A program made the translations under genes and the position numbers. Below the pieces are notes generated by a model. The model did no database searches. It was not told where the DNA came from and worked only from the letters and a program-made list of their open reading frames with translations. 64,000 nucleotides of DNA from an uncultured Arachnia sp. (GTDB lineage: Bacteria; Actinomycetota; Actinomycetes; Propionibacteriales; Propionibacteriaceae): the NCBI GenBank assembly GCA_947493995.1, contig CANLTJ010000008.1, positions 62,001 to 126,000 of the forward strand. Direction: 5' to 3'. This document shows positions 10,343 through 19,423 of the stretch, one piece after another (positions within the stretch are counted from its first letter, which is position 1; each line of letters starts with the position of its first letter).

Positions 10343-11422
10343 ATGGCGGAGGCAAAGAGCGATAGGGCCGTGCGGGAGGCGAAGCTCGACGAGCTGCACG
10401 AGAAGCTGACCGGGGCGGTCGAGTCGCTGGTCTCGGGTGACGACTGGCGGCAGGCACTGGCCTTCGCGGCGCGGTTCCGGTCGCGGTCGTTCAACAACAC
10501 GATGCTGATCTGGGTGCAGCACGAGGCCGCGTTCGAGGCGGGACGCGTACCCGAGCCCTTCCCGACTCTGGTTGCCGGGTACCGGCAGTGGCAGGGGCTG
10601 GGGCGGCAGGTGATGAAGGGCCAGTCGGGGTACATGATCTTCGCGCCCGTGACGGGCCGGTTCGCCTCGTCCAATCCTGCCGATCCGACCTCCTGGCGCC
10701 GCTTAGGGCCGCGAGAGAAGCCGAAGGCCGGCGAGATGGTGCGCTCGCGGATGGTCGGCGCGCGGCCGGCCTACGTGTGGGACGCCTCGCAGACCGACGG
10801 CGAACCACTGCCGGTGCCGCCCGCTCCGACGCTGCTGGAAGGCGAAGCACAGCCGGGGTTGTGGGAGGGGCTGGCCGGGCAGATTCGCGGCACGGGGTTC
10901 GAGGTGCTGCGGGTGCCGCACGAGGGGATGATCTCCGGCGCGAACGGCATGACCGACTACGAGGCGCGCACGGTCGCGGTTCGGGAGAACATGGACCCTG
11001 CCGCGCAGGTCAAGACGCTCGCGCACGAGCTGGCGCACGTGGTGATGCACGATCCCGACGACGAGGAGGCGCGGCAGCATCGCGGCATCCGCGAGGTCGA
11101 AGCCGAGTCGGTCGCGCTGATGATCGGTGCCGCGCACGGCATGGACACCGCCGGGTACACGATCCCGTACGTCTCGACCTGGGCCGCGCGCGTGGACGGC
11201 CAAGAGCCCGTCCAGGTGGTGCAGGCCACCGGCGAGCGAGTGCGGAAGACCGCGCTGGCAATCCTCGACCAGCTCGACACGCTTCAAGTCGGCGACGGCA
11301 CCCCTCCCGGCCTCGAACGCGACACGCCCAACCCGCGCACCTTCCGCACGGCTGCGCCTGCGGTGGAGACCGATCGTCCGCGTAGTTCGCCGGTGCCAGC
11401 TCTGGCGGGGCGGGGGCTGTGA
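10343..11422 (+). CDS. ArdC-like ssDNA-binding / ImmA-IrrE-type metallopeptidase (antirestriction-like)
   Basis: AARFRSRSFNNTMLIWVQ...YRQWQGLGRQVMKGQSGYMIFAPV is ArdC-N-like; HELAHVVMHD is an HExxH metallopeptidase motif. ATG at 10343 chosen; an upstream start at 10277 is possible. Confidence 0.78.
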   Translation: MAEAKSDRAVREAKLDELHEKLTGAVESLVSGDDWRQALAFAARFRSRSFNNTMLIWVQHEAAFEAGRVPEPFPTLVAGYRQWQGLGRQVMKGQSGYMIFAPVTGRFASSNPADPTSWRRLGPREKPKAGEMVRSRMVGARPAYVWDASQTDGEPLPVPPAPTLLEGEAQPGLWEGLAGQIRGTGFEVLRVPHEGMISGANGMTDYEARTVAVRENMDPAAQVKTLAHELAHVVMHDPDDEEARQHRGIREVEAESVALMIGAAHGMDTAGYTIPYVSTWAARVDGQEPVQVVQATGERVRKTALAILDQLDTLQVGDGTPPGLERDTPNPRTFRTAAPAVETDRPRSSPVPALAGRGL

Positions 11423-12351
11423 TGCCTGAGCCATTCGATGTCCTTGCCGCGCTCATCCGCGTTGATGGTTCACCGAGCCTGGCGGTGGCGGCGCGGAGTC
11501 TCGCGGCGGCTGGCGTGCCCGTGTTCCCGTGCGTGGTCGAGGGGAAGCGTCCGCTGACCCGTCGTGGGTTCCTCGACGCGAGCAGCGACCCGGAACAGGT
11601 TGCGGCATGGTGGTCGCGCACACCGAACGCGAACATCGGCACCCCGACCGGAGCTCCATCGGGCGTGGTCGTCGTCGATGTCGATGTCCACGGCGACCAC
11701 GACGGTCGCGCGACGTACCAGCGGGCCACCGACGCGGGGCTCGTCGATGGAGCGGGGCTGCTGGTGCGCACACCCACCGGCGGCGCGCACATCTACTTCC
11801 CGGCGACCCCGGGCAAGGAGCAGCGGTCGTGGCAGGCAGCCGCCGTGGGAATCGACTTCCGGGGCGACGGCGGCTACATCGTCGCTCCGCCTTCCCGACG
11901 AGTCATCGACGGGAACATCCGCCGCTACGAGGTCGCCGACATCGCCGCGCACTCGGTCAGCCCGGTTGATGCAGCCCGGCTGCGGGACTTCCTCGACCCG
12001 CGCCCCGTCGCTCCACCACGCGCGAGCAGCGGCTCGATGGAGGTGGATGCTGAGCGGTTGGCGGCGTGGGTCGCCGGGCGGGGTGAGGGCGAGCGAAACC
12101 GGGGCCTGTTCTGGGCCGCCTGCCGCCTCGCCGAGAACGGCGTCTCACCCGCCGACGCGCTCGATGCACTGGGGGCTGCGGCACAGTCGGCGGGTCTGGG
12201 TGATCGCGAGATCACCACGACCGTACGCTCGGCCTACCGAGCCACCCAGCCCGCACCCGAGGCCACGTCAGACGACCGAACCCAGAGCACGAGTCGATGG
12301 TTCGGCCGCATGCACCCACCGTCCGCAGCCTTGGGGAGGGCAGAGCTGTGA
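11422..12351 (+). CDS. bifunctional DNA primase/polymerase (Prim-Pol)
   Basis: SLAAAGVPVFPCVVEGKRPLTRRGF...NIGTPTGAPSGVVVVDVDVH..GGAHIYFPATPGKEQRS..GIDFRGDGGYIVAPPS. Confidence 0.85.
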   Translation: MPEPFDVLAALIRVDGSPSLAVAARSLAAAGVPVFPCVVEGKRPLTRRGFLDASSDPEQVAAWWSRTPNANIGTPTGAPSGVVVVDVDVHGDHDGRATYQRATDAGLVDGAGLLVRTPTGGAHIYFPATPGKEQRSWQAAAVGIDFRGDGGYIVAPPSRRVIDGNIRRYEVADIAAHSVSPVDAARLRDFLDPRPVAPPRASSGSMEVDAERLAAWVAGRGEGERNRGLFWAACRLAENGVSPADALDALGAAAQSAGLGDREITTTVRSAYRATQPAPEATSDDRTQSTSRWFGRMHPPSAALGRAEL

Positions 12352-13031
12352 GGCGTGAATCGGACGGGCGGCGCTGGGCCGCGATGACGGCGGTCGCGGG
12401 GACGGTGTTCATCGCCGCCGGGGCGTTCTGGCTCTCGTTCACGTCGCTGGCCGATCTGGCAGCTCGCTCCGGGATCGGTGCGGGGCAGGCGTGGGCGTGG
12501 CCGCTGATCGTGGACGGCATCATCGTCGTCGCCACGGTCGCCGTCGTCGCCCTCGCTGGGCAGCGCTCAGCCTGGTACCCGTGGGCGCTGCTGGTCGGCG
12601 GCGCGCTCGTGTCGGTTACGGCGAACGCCATTCACGCCGTCGTCGCCGCAGACGCCGACGTTCCCAGGATGCTCGCGGCCTCGGTCGCCGCCGTGCCGCC
12701 CGTCGTTCTGCTGGCCATCACGCACCTGACCGTGATCCTCACCCGCACCACCGACCCCCATGCGGAACCTACCGCCGCCGACTCGTTCTCAACGGCGACT
12801 GCGGAGACGATGCCAGCCCTGCCATCTGGCGAGGCAGAGCCGACCCGTCGCGACGACGGCGTGGCGGATCGGCGGGCGCTGGGGTGGGAGCTGCGCGAGG
12901 CGGGCTGGTCGAACAAGCAAATCGCCCGCGAACTCGGGGTGCATCCCTCAACGGTGGGCCGCTGGTTCGCCGTCGCGCACCTCACTGACACCACCGACGC
13001 CGCCGACGAGCGGGAGGAGACGACCCCATGA
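12348..13031 (+). CDS. DUF2637-like membrane protein with C-terminal HTH
   Basis: Four hydrophobic segments (AAMTAVAGTVFIAAGAFWLSFTSLADLAARSGI..) plus GWSNKQIARELGVHPSTVGRWF. GTG start overlaps previous stop (GTGA). Confidence 0.7.
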   Translation: MRRESDGRRWAAMTAVAGTVFIAAGAFWLSFTSLADLAARSGIGAGQAWAWPLIVDGIIVVATVAVVALAGQRSAWYPWALLVGGALVSVTANAIHAVVAADADVPRMLAASVAAVPPVVLLAITHLTVILTRTTDPHAEPTAADSFSTATAETMPALPSGEAEPTRRDDGVADRRALGWELREAGWSNKQIARELGVHPSTVGRWFAVAHLTDTTDAADEREETTP

Positions 13032-13432
13032 ACACCACTGAGAACCCCCAGCGCAACGATCTCGCGAGGCCCGATCCCGCGCGGCTGGTGCCCGATGAGC
13101 CGCGGGATAGCCCCGAGTCGGTCGAAGTGACGAGCACGCCGGAGGCCGTGCGGGCCGCGCAGGTCGCCCGCGACGACAAGCAGCACGCGCTCGTTCGCGG
13201 GCGCGGCGTGGAGTGGGTGCGCCCCACCGACCTGATCGCCCGTCACTCGGCACACGCGGCCGGCCGCGGTCTCGACTTCCAAGCGGAGCTCGCTCGCCGC
13301 ACCCGCACCCCCATCGGTGCCGGAGTCCGGCGGCTCGGAGACCGCGCCCGGCGGCTGCCGCCGATCTCGGCGTTCGGGCGCAGCACCGCGCCCTCGTCGC
13401 AGGTGTCCCGCTCCGGGGTCTCGATGAGTTGA
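13028..13432 (+). CDS. hypothetical ICE protein
   Basis: ATG overlaps preceding stop; 134 aa, in the ICE operon. Confidence 0.5.
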   Translation: MNTTENPQRNDLARPDPARLVPDEPRDSPESVEVTSTPEAVRAAQVARDDKQHALVRGRGVEWVRPTDLIARHSAHAAGRGLDFQAELARRTRTPIGAGVRRLGDRARRLPPISAFGRSTAPSSQVSRSGVSMS

Positions 13433-13525
13433 CGGCGGCGACAGGTCATGGCTGCGACGGCATCGGCATGCAGGACGCACTCGTGGGAGCGAGTGCGCAC
13501 CTGTCTGCCAGGAGGTGCCGACACC

Positions 13526-14425
13526 ATGACCACACCAACCAACACCACCAGCCCCGGCAACGACCGGACGACGGCGTTTGGTGCTGAGGACTTCACCACC
13601 GGCGAGGGCCTGCGCGCCCTGCTCAATCGCCTCGCCGAGGGCGGCGAGGATGCCTGGGTTCACGACCCGGTGGCACGCGACCTGATGGAGTTCGCCGCCG
13701 ACAAGTACCGCGCTCTCGCGAGGAAGCACAAGCTCGACACCTGGGAAGCAGTCACGGCGGCGTTCGACGCGATGCAGTACCGCTCGACCCGCGAGGCCAA
13801 CGATCCGTGGGCGATCATCACCCACGCCGTGCGGATCACCTGCGTCTACGAGGAACGCGCCCAAGGGCTGCTCTGCTCGGTGCACCAGGCCCGCCGCGCA
13901 CACGTCTCGGCGTTCCACGACCCCGAACGGTTCTCCGAACGCGACACCGCACTGGCCGACTACCATCCCGCGTTCCACACCACCGACCTGCGTCCCAGCG
14001 ACCTCGAACCGGAGCCGCGCGACGAACTCGGGTCAGCGCAGGCGTGCATGTCCGCTGGATCGGCGGCCGAGGACGCTATCGCGATGTTGTGCCTGCTCGA
14101 CTGGCCCACCGACACGGCGAGGGCCGCTGTCGAGCACGTCTGCGGCGCGTTGATGAAGGCCGGCACACGCCAGTCCGCCTACGAGGCACTGCGCCGCGAC
14201 CGACACGCGCGGGCACTGCTCGACCTGCCGCGCCGCTCCTGGGCCGCGCTGCTGAAAGCGCTCCTCGGGAACCCGCACCCGGCCTACGTGGCCACCAGCA
14301 GCGGTCGCGGCATCCTGCTCCGGCTCCTGCTGGGCGAGACCCTCGACTTGCTGCTCCGCGACGACGATCTGATCCTTGCGCTCGCACTGGCCGCTCCGAG
14401 TGGTGGAGGCGGTGAGTCGTCGTGA
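13526..14425 (+). CDS. conserved ICE hypothetical protein
   Basis: MTTPTNTTSPGNDRTTAFGAEDFTTGEGLRALL...; SD-like AGGAGG upstream. Confidence 0.65.
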   Translation: MTTPTNTTSPGNDRTTAFGAEDFTTGEGLRALLNRLAEGGEDAWVHDPVARDLMEFAADKYRALARKHKLDTWEAVTAAFDAMQYRSTREANDPWAIITHAVRITCVYEERAQGLLCSVHQARRAHVSAFHDPERFSERDTALADYHPAFHTTDLRPSDLEPEPRDELGSAQACMSAGSAAEDAIAMLCLLDWPTDTARAAVEHVCGALMKAGTRQSAYEALRRDRHARALLDLPRRSWAALLKALLGNPHPAYVATSSGRGILLRLLLGETLDLLLRDDDLILALALAAPSGGGGESS

Positions 14426-15423
14426 CCGAGCCACAGATCGGCAGCATCCAGCTCGACCGCACCGTCGATTCGATCCTCGTCGGCACCCGGCACCGCGCCG
14501 ACCTCGGAGACATCGACGCCCTCGCCGCGTCCATCGACCGCGACGGACTGCTGCAACCCGTCACGATCACCATCGACGGCGTGCTCGTGTGCGGGGCACG
14601 ACGCCTGGCCGCGATCAAGAAGCTCGGCTGGCGCACCGTCAACGTCTGGGTGCGCAGCGGCCTGTCCGACCGGCTCGGGCAGCTCCTCGCCGAGCAGGAC
14701 GACAACATGCTCCACAAGCCCTACACCCAGCTCGAAGCCGCCGGCCTCTACCGCGAGCTCAAGCAGGTCATGGCCGAAGACGCCGCCCGACGCAAGAGCG
14801 CTACCCAGTTCAGCAGCGAGAACCAGCCGGGAAACGACGGTGCGGGAAAATTTCCCGCACCGTCAGACACCCCGCGCGGACGAGCCGACGAGCAAGCCGC
14901 CGCGATGATCCCCGGCGGCGCGTCGTACAAGACCCTCGACAAGATCGGCTACCTCGAAGACATCACCAACAACCCCGCCCAGCCTGAAGCTCTGCGCGCG
15001 GAAGCTGCCGCAGGGCTGGACCGGATCGAGGCCGGCGACCCGGTGCATCCGATCTACCAAGCGATCCGCGACGCCGACACCACCGCACGGGAGCGGCGCG
15101 AGGCCGAACTCCACGCCCGCGCTGAAGCAGCCGTGGCCCACGCGAAGGCGATCAAGAAAGGCAAGCGCACCCCACCCCGTCCGTTGCCACTCGCCACCGA
15201 TGACGGCCAGCCCGTCCGCTACCCGCTGCGCGCGTTCGTCCAGACCTGGGGCGAGCTGACGAACTGGTGGACCCACTACGACGCCGACACCCTCGCCGCC
15301 GAGCTGACCGACGAGCAGTTCGAGAACTTCCTCGCCACCACCGAAGGCACCGCCCGGTTCGCTGACACACTCCGAGCCGCCCGCGAGGGCGCGGCGGAGC
15401 GGCCACGACTCCGCGCCCTCTGA
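14422..15423 (+). CDS. ParB/Spo0J-like nuclease-domain protein
   Basis: SILVGTRHRADLGDIDALAASIDRDGLLQPVTITIDGVLVCGARRLAAIKKLGWRTVNVWV: ParB N-terminal domain. Confidence 0.85.
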   Translation: MTEPQIGSIQLDRTVDSILVGTRHRADLGDIDALAASIDRDGLLQPVTITIDGVLVCGARRLAAIKKLGWRTVNVWVRSGLSDRLGQLLAEQDDNMLHKPYTQLEAAGLYRELKQVMAEDAARRKSATQFSSENQPGNDGAGKFPAPSDTPRGRADEQAAAMIPGGASYKTLDKIGYLEDITNNPAQPEALRAEAAAGLDRIEAGDPVHPIYQAIRDADTTARERREAELHARAEAAVAHAKAIKKGKRTPPRPLPLATDDGQPVRYPLRAFVQTWGELTNWWTHYDADTLAAELTDEQFENFLATTEGTARFADTLRAAREGAAERPRLRAL

Positions 15424-15459
15424 CCACGGGCACAGGTGCCGAGTGCGCACCTGCTCGGC

Positions 15460-16152
15460 ATGAGCCCTGCGCCTGCTGATCCTCGGAACCGCCGCCGACT
15501 CGTCGCCCTCATTGCCGCCGGCATCGTCCTGCTGCTCCTGGCCGGCGTCGGCGTCTACGGACTCCTCACCGGCCCCCGCAGCAACACCAGCCCCGATCCA
15601 GACTCGGAGCCCGGCTTGGTCACGACGGCACCCCCGACCGTGGCCCCGAGCACGCCTCGGCCACCGCAGGTTCCAGTGGTCCCGCGTTCGGCCAGTCCCG
15701 TGACCTTCGCGCATGGCGTCGCTGCCACGCTGTTCGCCTGGGACACCGCTTCGGGGCTGTGGCCGCTGGACTACACCTCGGCGATCCTCGCGGTCGGTGA
15801 CCCCAGCCGGGACGAGCAAGCAGGGCTGGCCTCCGACGTAGCCGCGTACCTACCGACCCGGGACGCCTGGATCGAGCTGCGGCAATATGCCACCCGCCAG
15901 CACCTCACCATCGACACCGCGTACGTCCCCGACGCCTGGGCCGACGCCGTAGCGCAGGCACGACCGGGGCAGCTCGCAGCTGGCACGACGGCCGTGACGA
16001 TCGAGGGCTCTCGCCACCGTGCCGGGGTCTGGAACGGGCAGCCGGTCACCAGCGAGCATCCGGTCGCGTTCACCGTGTTCGTCGTCTGCGCCCCGACCTA
16101 TCCGACCTGCCATCTGCTGCGGCTGTCGCAGCTCGACAACCCGCTGCGCTGA
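15460..16152 (+). CDS. single-TM conjugation-associated hypothetical protein
   Basis: MSPAPADPRNRRRLVALIAAGIVLLLLAGVGVYGLLTG then a Pro/Thr-rich linker. Confidence 0.6.
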   Translation: MSPAPADPRNRRRLVALIAAGIVLLLLAGVGVYGLLTGPRSNTSPDPDSEPGLVTTAPPTVAPSTPRPPQVPVVPRSASPVTFAHGVAATLFAWDTASGLWPLDYTSAILAVGDPSRDEQAGLASDVAAYLPTRDAWIELRQYATRQHLTIDTAYVPDAWADAVAQARPGQLAAGTTAVTIEGSRHRAGVWNGQPVTSEHPVAFTVFVVCAPTYPTCHLLRLSQLDNPLR

Positions 16153-16165
16153 AGGGGTTGGCGTC

Positions 16166-17779
16166 GTGTTCCGCAAAGCCGCCATCGCAGCCCTGGCCCT
16201 GCTGTTCTTCGCACCCGCCGCAGCACTCCTCGGGGTCGGGGTGCTGATGAACCCTGCCGCTGCCTACTGCGCCACCCCTGCCGGAACGGTGAACCTTGGC
16301 CCGATCCCGGACTCGCTCACCGTCACCACCGCGAACGGCGAGACCTTCACGCTGAATCGTCAGCAGCTCACGCACGCGGCAACGATCATCTCCGTCGGCA
16401 ACGGCATCACCGACGTGGGCAAGCCGGGAATCAAGATCGCGCTGATGGCCGCGCTCACCGAGTCCACGCTGCGGATGCTCACCAACACCGGCACCTACCC
16501 GGAGTCGGCGAACTACCCGAACGACGGAAACGGTGGCGACCACGACTCCCTCGGCCTGTTCCAGATGCGCCCGCAGTCCGGGTGGGGGTCGGTCGCAGAG
16601 TTGATGGACCCGCAGTATCAGGCGCGAGCGTTCTTCGGCGGGCCGACCGGCCCGAACTACCCCTCGCCGCGTGGCCTGCTCGACGTCCCCGGCTGGCAAC
16701 AGATGGACCCCGGCGAAGCCGCCCAAGCCGTCGAAGTGTCCGCCTACCCTGACCGCTACCGCAACTACGCGCCCGTGGCCGACAGCATCCTCGCCACCCT
16801 CACCAACGGCGGCAGCGCTGCTGCTGGTGGCGTTGGTGGCCCGGCGATTTCGTCGTCGCGGGTGGTGTTCCCGCTGCCCGAGGGCACCTGGGTGCTGACC
16901 TCGCCGTTCGGGATGCGGGTGCACCCGATCACGGGCGAACGGAAGATGCACACCGGCACCGACTTCGCAGCCTCCGACAGTACGGCGATCCTCGCCGCCG
17001 CTGACGGCGCCGTGACCGTCGCGGAGTTCTCCGGCGGGTACGGCGGACTCATCGTCATCGAGCACACCATCGATGGCAAGACCCTGGCGACCGCGTACGC
17101 GCACATGTGGCAGAGCGGCATCCATGTCCGCGCCGGGGACCGCGTGAGCGCGGGGCAACACATCGGCGATGTCGGCTCCTCGGGCATGAGCACCGGCGCA
17201 CATCTGCACTTCGAGGTGAGGCTCGGCGGCACCAACGGCGAGGCCATCGACGCCGCCGCCTGGCTCAACGAGCATGGTGCCGCGAACCTGCCGACGGCGA
17301 CCAGCGGATCACCCGCCGCCTGCAACAACACCACTGCGGGCACGCCGACCGGTGTCGATGGAGCCCCCGACCGGCTCGTCGACGATCCCACCAGCTCGGG
17401 CAAGATCACCGCCCGCATGCTCCACCTCTACCAGCAGACCCTCGCCGCGTTCCCCGACACCGGCTGGGGCTGCTACTCACCGCGCCCCGGCACCAAGTCC
17501 GAGCATCCACTCGGCAGGGCGTGCGACATCACCTTCGGCAACCGGATCGGTCAGCGACCCACCCCGGTACAGCTCGACGCCGGCTGGAAGGTCACCAACT
17601 GGATGAAGGACAACGCCGACGTGCTCGGCGTCGAGTACCTGATCTGGCAAGGCCAAATCTGGTCCCTCGCCCGCGACACAGAGGGGTGGCGACCCTACAA
17701 AGGCGGGGGCATGCACGACCCCGTCTCCATCACCGGAGGCCACTTCGACCACCTCCACGTCACAGTCAAGGCAAACTAG
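16166..17779 (+). CDS. M23 family metallopeptidase of the conjugation apparatus
   Basis: GTG at 16166. SPFGMRVHPITGERKMHTGTDFAAS..TAYAHMWQ..DRVSAGQHIGDVGSSGMSTGAHLHFEVRL: M23 HxxxD/HxH. Confidence 0.88.
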   Translation: MFRKAAIAALALLFFAPAAALLGVGVLMNPAAAYCATPAGTVNLGPIPDSLTVTTANGETFTLNRQQLTHAATIISVGNGITDVGKPGIKIALMAALTESTLRMLTNTGTYPESANYPNDGNGGDHDSLGLFQMRPQSGWGSVAELMDPQYQARAFFGGPTGPNYPSPRGLLDVPGWQQMDPGEAAQAVEVSAYPDRYRNYAPVADSILATLTNGGSAAAGGVGGPAISSSRVVFPLPEGTWVLTSPFGMRVHPITGERKMHTGTDFAASDSTAILAAADGAVTVAEFSGGYGGLIVIEHTIDGKTLATAYAHMWQSGIHVRAGDRVSAGQHIGDVGSSGMSTGAHLHFEVRLGGTNGEAIDAAAWLNEHGAANLPTATSGSPAACNNTTAGTPTGVDGAPDRLVDDPTSSGKITARMLHLYQQTLAAFPDTGWGCYSPRPGTKSEHPLGRACDITFGNRIGQRPTPVQLDAGWKVTNWMKDNADVLGVEYLIWQGQIWSLARDTEGWRPYKGGGMHDPVSITGGHFDHLHVTVKAN

Positions 17780-17785
17780 CGATTA

Positions 17786-17941
17786 TTACATTAGATGTAA
17801 TCGCTAGCGGCCGGGATCAAGCGGATTCCCTGGTCAGGCAAGGGTATCAGTGGACCGCGACGAGAGCCGCGGAAGCAGCTCCTGGCCATGGGAAACGCAG
17901 TGCTGCTTACATTAGATGTACTTTTCTTACATTAGATGTAA
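17786..17941. repeat. three copies of the palindrome TTACATTAGATGTAA upstream of the tyrosine recombinase
   Basis: TTACATTAGATGTAA at 17786-17800; TTACATTAGATGTA at 17907-17920 and TTACATTAGATGTAA at 17927-17941, the last two spaced exactly 20 bp. Confidence 0.9.
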
Positions 17942-17951
17942 GACTGTCGGG

Positions 17952-19076
17952 GTGGACTTTGAGGACGGGAACCGGCCTGGATCGGTGACGGCGCTGCGGC
18001 CGGGCAACGTGGCGTTGCTGCGTCCGGCGGAGCAGGTCTTCGATGACATGCTCACCGGCTGGTCGGCGCAGCAGTCGTCGCGGATGCTGAACCCGAAGAC
18101 GATCCAGGCACGGCTGGCGCAGGTACGCCGGTTCGCCGGGTTCTGCGGGAACCTGCCGTGGGAGTGGACGCCGGCCGACGTCGAGGAGTGGACGACCGAG
18201 CTGGTTTCCGGCGACAAGCCGTGCTCGCACGGCACGATCCGCTCCTATCAGAACGCTGTCGCGTTGTTCTGCTACTTCCTCACCGACTGCCGCTACGGGT
18301 GGATCGAGCGGTGCGAGGAGCTGTTCGGCACGCACCCGGTGCAGGTCTGCCATGAGTGGAATACCGCGATTCACACTGGCGATCACGAGGCACGCCCGGC
18401 GGTGCGACCCCTGTCGCGGAGCGAGGTGCAGACCTTCTTCGACTACGCCGATGATCGCGTCGACCGGGCCCGCACGCGGGGGAAGAAGGGCTGGAAGTCG
18501 GTGTTCCGCGACGCGACGCTGTTCAAGATGATCTACGCCTTCGGGCTGCGCCGTCGCGAGGTCGGGATGCTGGACCTGCACGACTTCACCCGCAACCCGA
18601 CCGCGACCGAGTTCGGCCGGTTCGGGGTCTGCAATGTCCGCTGGGCCAAGGCCAGCCGCGGTTCCCAACCCCGGCGGCGGGCGGTGCTGGCGGTGTTCGA
18701 CTGGACCCGCCCGGTGATCGAGGAGTACGTCACCGATGTGCTGCCTCTGTTCGACGTCGCTGATGCCGCAATGCTCCGGCCGACCGAACGACAGTCACGG
18801 ATCACGGGCAGCTACATCGGGATGCGATTCGCCGAGTACCGCGACGACCTCGGCTTCGACGTCGCGCTGCACCCGCACTGTCTGCGGCACTCGTATGTGA
18901 CGCATCTGATCGAGGACGGCTTCGACCCGCTGTTCGTCCAGCAGCAGGTCGGGCACCGGTGGGGCTCGACCACCGCCCTCTACACCGGCGTGTCCGGTGA
19001 CTACCGCAACCGCACCCTGCGTCGCGCCCTGGACGCGGCGTTCGTCCCGCCCGCTATCGAGGAAAGCTGGAGCTGA
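17952..19076 (+). CDS. tyrosine recombinase/integrase
   Basis: FGLRRREVGMLDL, HPHCLRHSYVTHLIEDGFDPLFVQQQVGHRWGSTTALYTGV: R..HxxR..H..Y. GTG 17952 preferred; alternative ATG 17916 lies inside a repeat. Confidence 0.85.
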   Translation: MDFEDGNRPGSVTALRPGNVALLRPAEQVFDDMLTGWSAQQSSRMLNPKTIQARLAQVRRFAGFCGNLPWEWTPADVEEWTTELVSGDKPCSHGTIRSYQNAVALFCYFLTDCRYGWIERCEELFGTHPVQVCHEWNTAIHTGDHEARPAVRPLSRSEVQTFFDYADDRVDRARTRGKKGWKSVFRDATLFKMIYAFGLRRREVGMLDLHDFTRNPTATEFGRFGVCNVRWAKASRGSQPRRRAVLAVFDWTRPVIEEYVTDVLPLFDVADAAMLRPTERQSRITGSYIGMRFAEYRDDLGFDVALHPHCLRHSYVTHLIEDGFDPLFVQQQVGHRWGSTTALYTGVSGDYRNRTLRRALDAAFVPPAIEESWS

Positions 19077-19414
19077 TGACGAAAACCGTCGCCTACCACT
19101 GGCACCTGCGCAAGGTGATGAACGAGCACGGCATGAACGCCACCACCGATCTGGTGCCATTGTTGGCCGAGCGGGGCGTGGTGATGACCTCCACCCAGGT
19201 CTACCGGATCGTGGTCGGCGAGCCCGAGCGGTTGAACATGCGGCTACTCGCCGCGCTCTGCGACATCTTCGACGTCACCCCGAACGACCTGATCGAGCCC
19301 TACGTCGCCACCAACTCGCGACGCGGACGCAAGACCGGCACCACCGGCGCCACGCCGTCGAAGCCGAGCAAGAGCCGTCCAACCCGTGCTGTGATCAAGC
19401 CTGCCGGGGACTGA
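19076..19414 (+). CDS. XRE-family regulator
   Basis: MNATTDLVPLLAERGVVMTSTQVYRIVVGEPERLNMRLLAALCDIFDVTPNDLIEPY: Cro/C1-type HTH. ATG overlaps the preceding TGA. Confidence 0.8.
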   Translation: MTKTVAYHWHLRKVMNEHGMNATTDLVPLLAERGVVMTSTQVYRIVVGEPERLNMRLLAALCDIFDVTPNDLIEPYVATNSRRGRKTGTTGATPSKPSKSRPTRAVIKPAGD

Positions 19415-19423
19415 CCGGCCGGG

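Noticed and set aside
9701-10522. Overlapping ORFs 9701-10216 (+) and 9950-10522 (-)
   Set aside because: Neither translation shows a recognisable family or convincing RBS; ambiguous non-coding or decayed DNA.
13213-13587. Repeated ...SAHLS/AHLL... peptide in several ORFs upstream of ICE genes (13.2, 15.4, 24.9, 29.3 kb)
   Set aside because: The shared peptide is a by-product of the nucleotide motif GTGCGCACCTG read in different contexts; treated as a DNA/RNA motif, not a protein motif.
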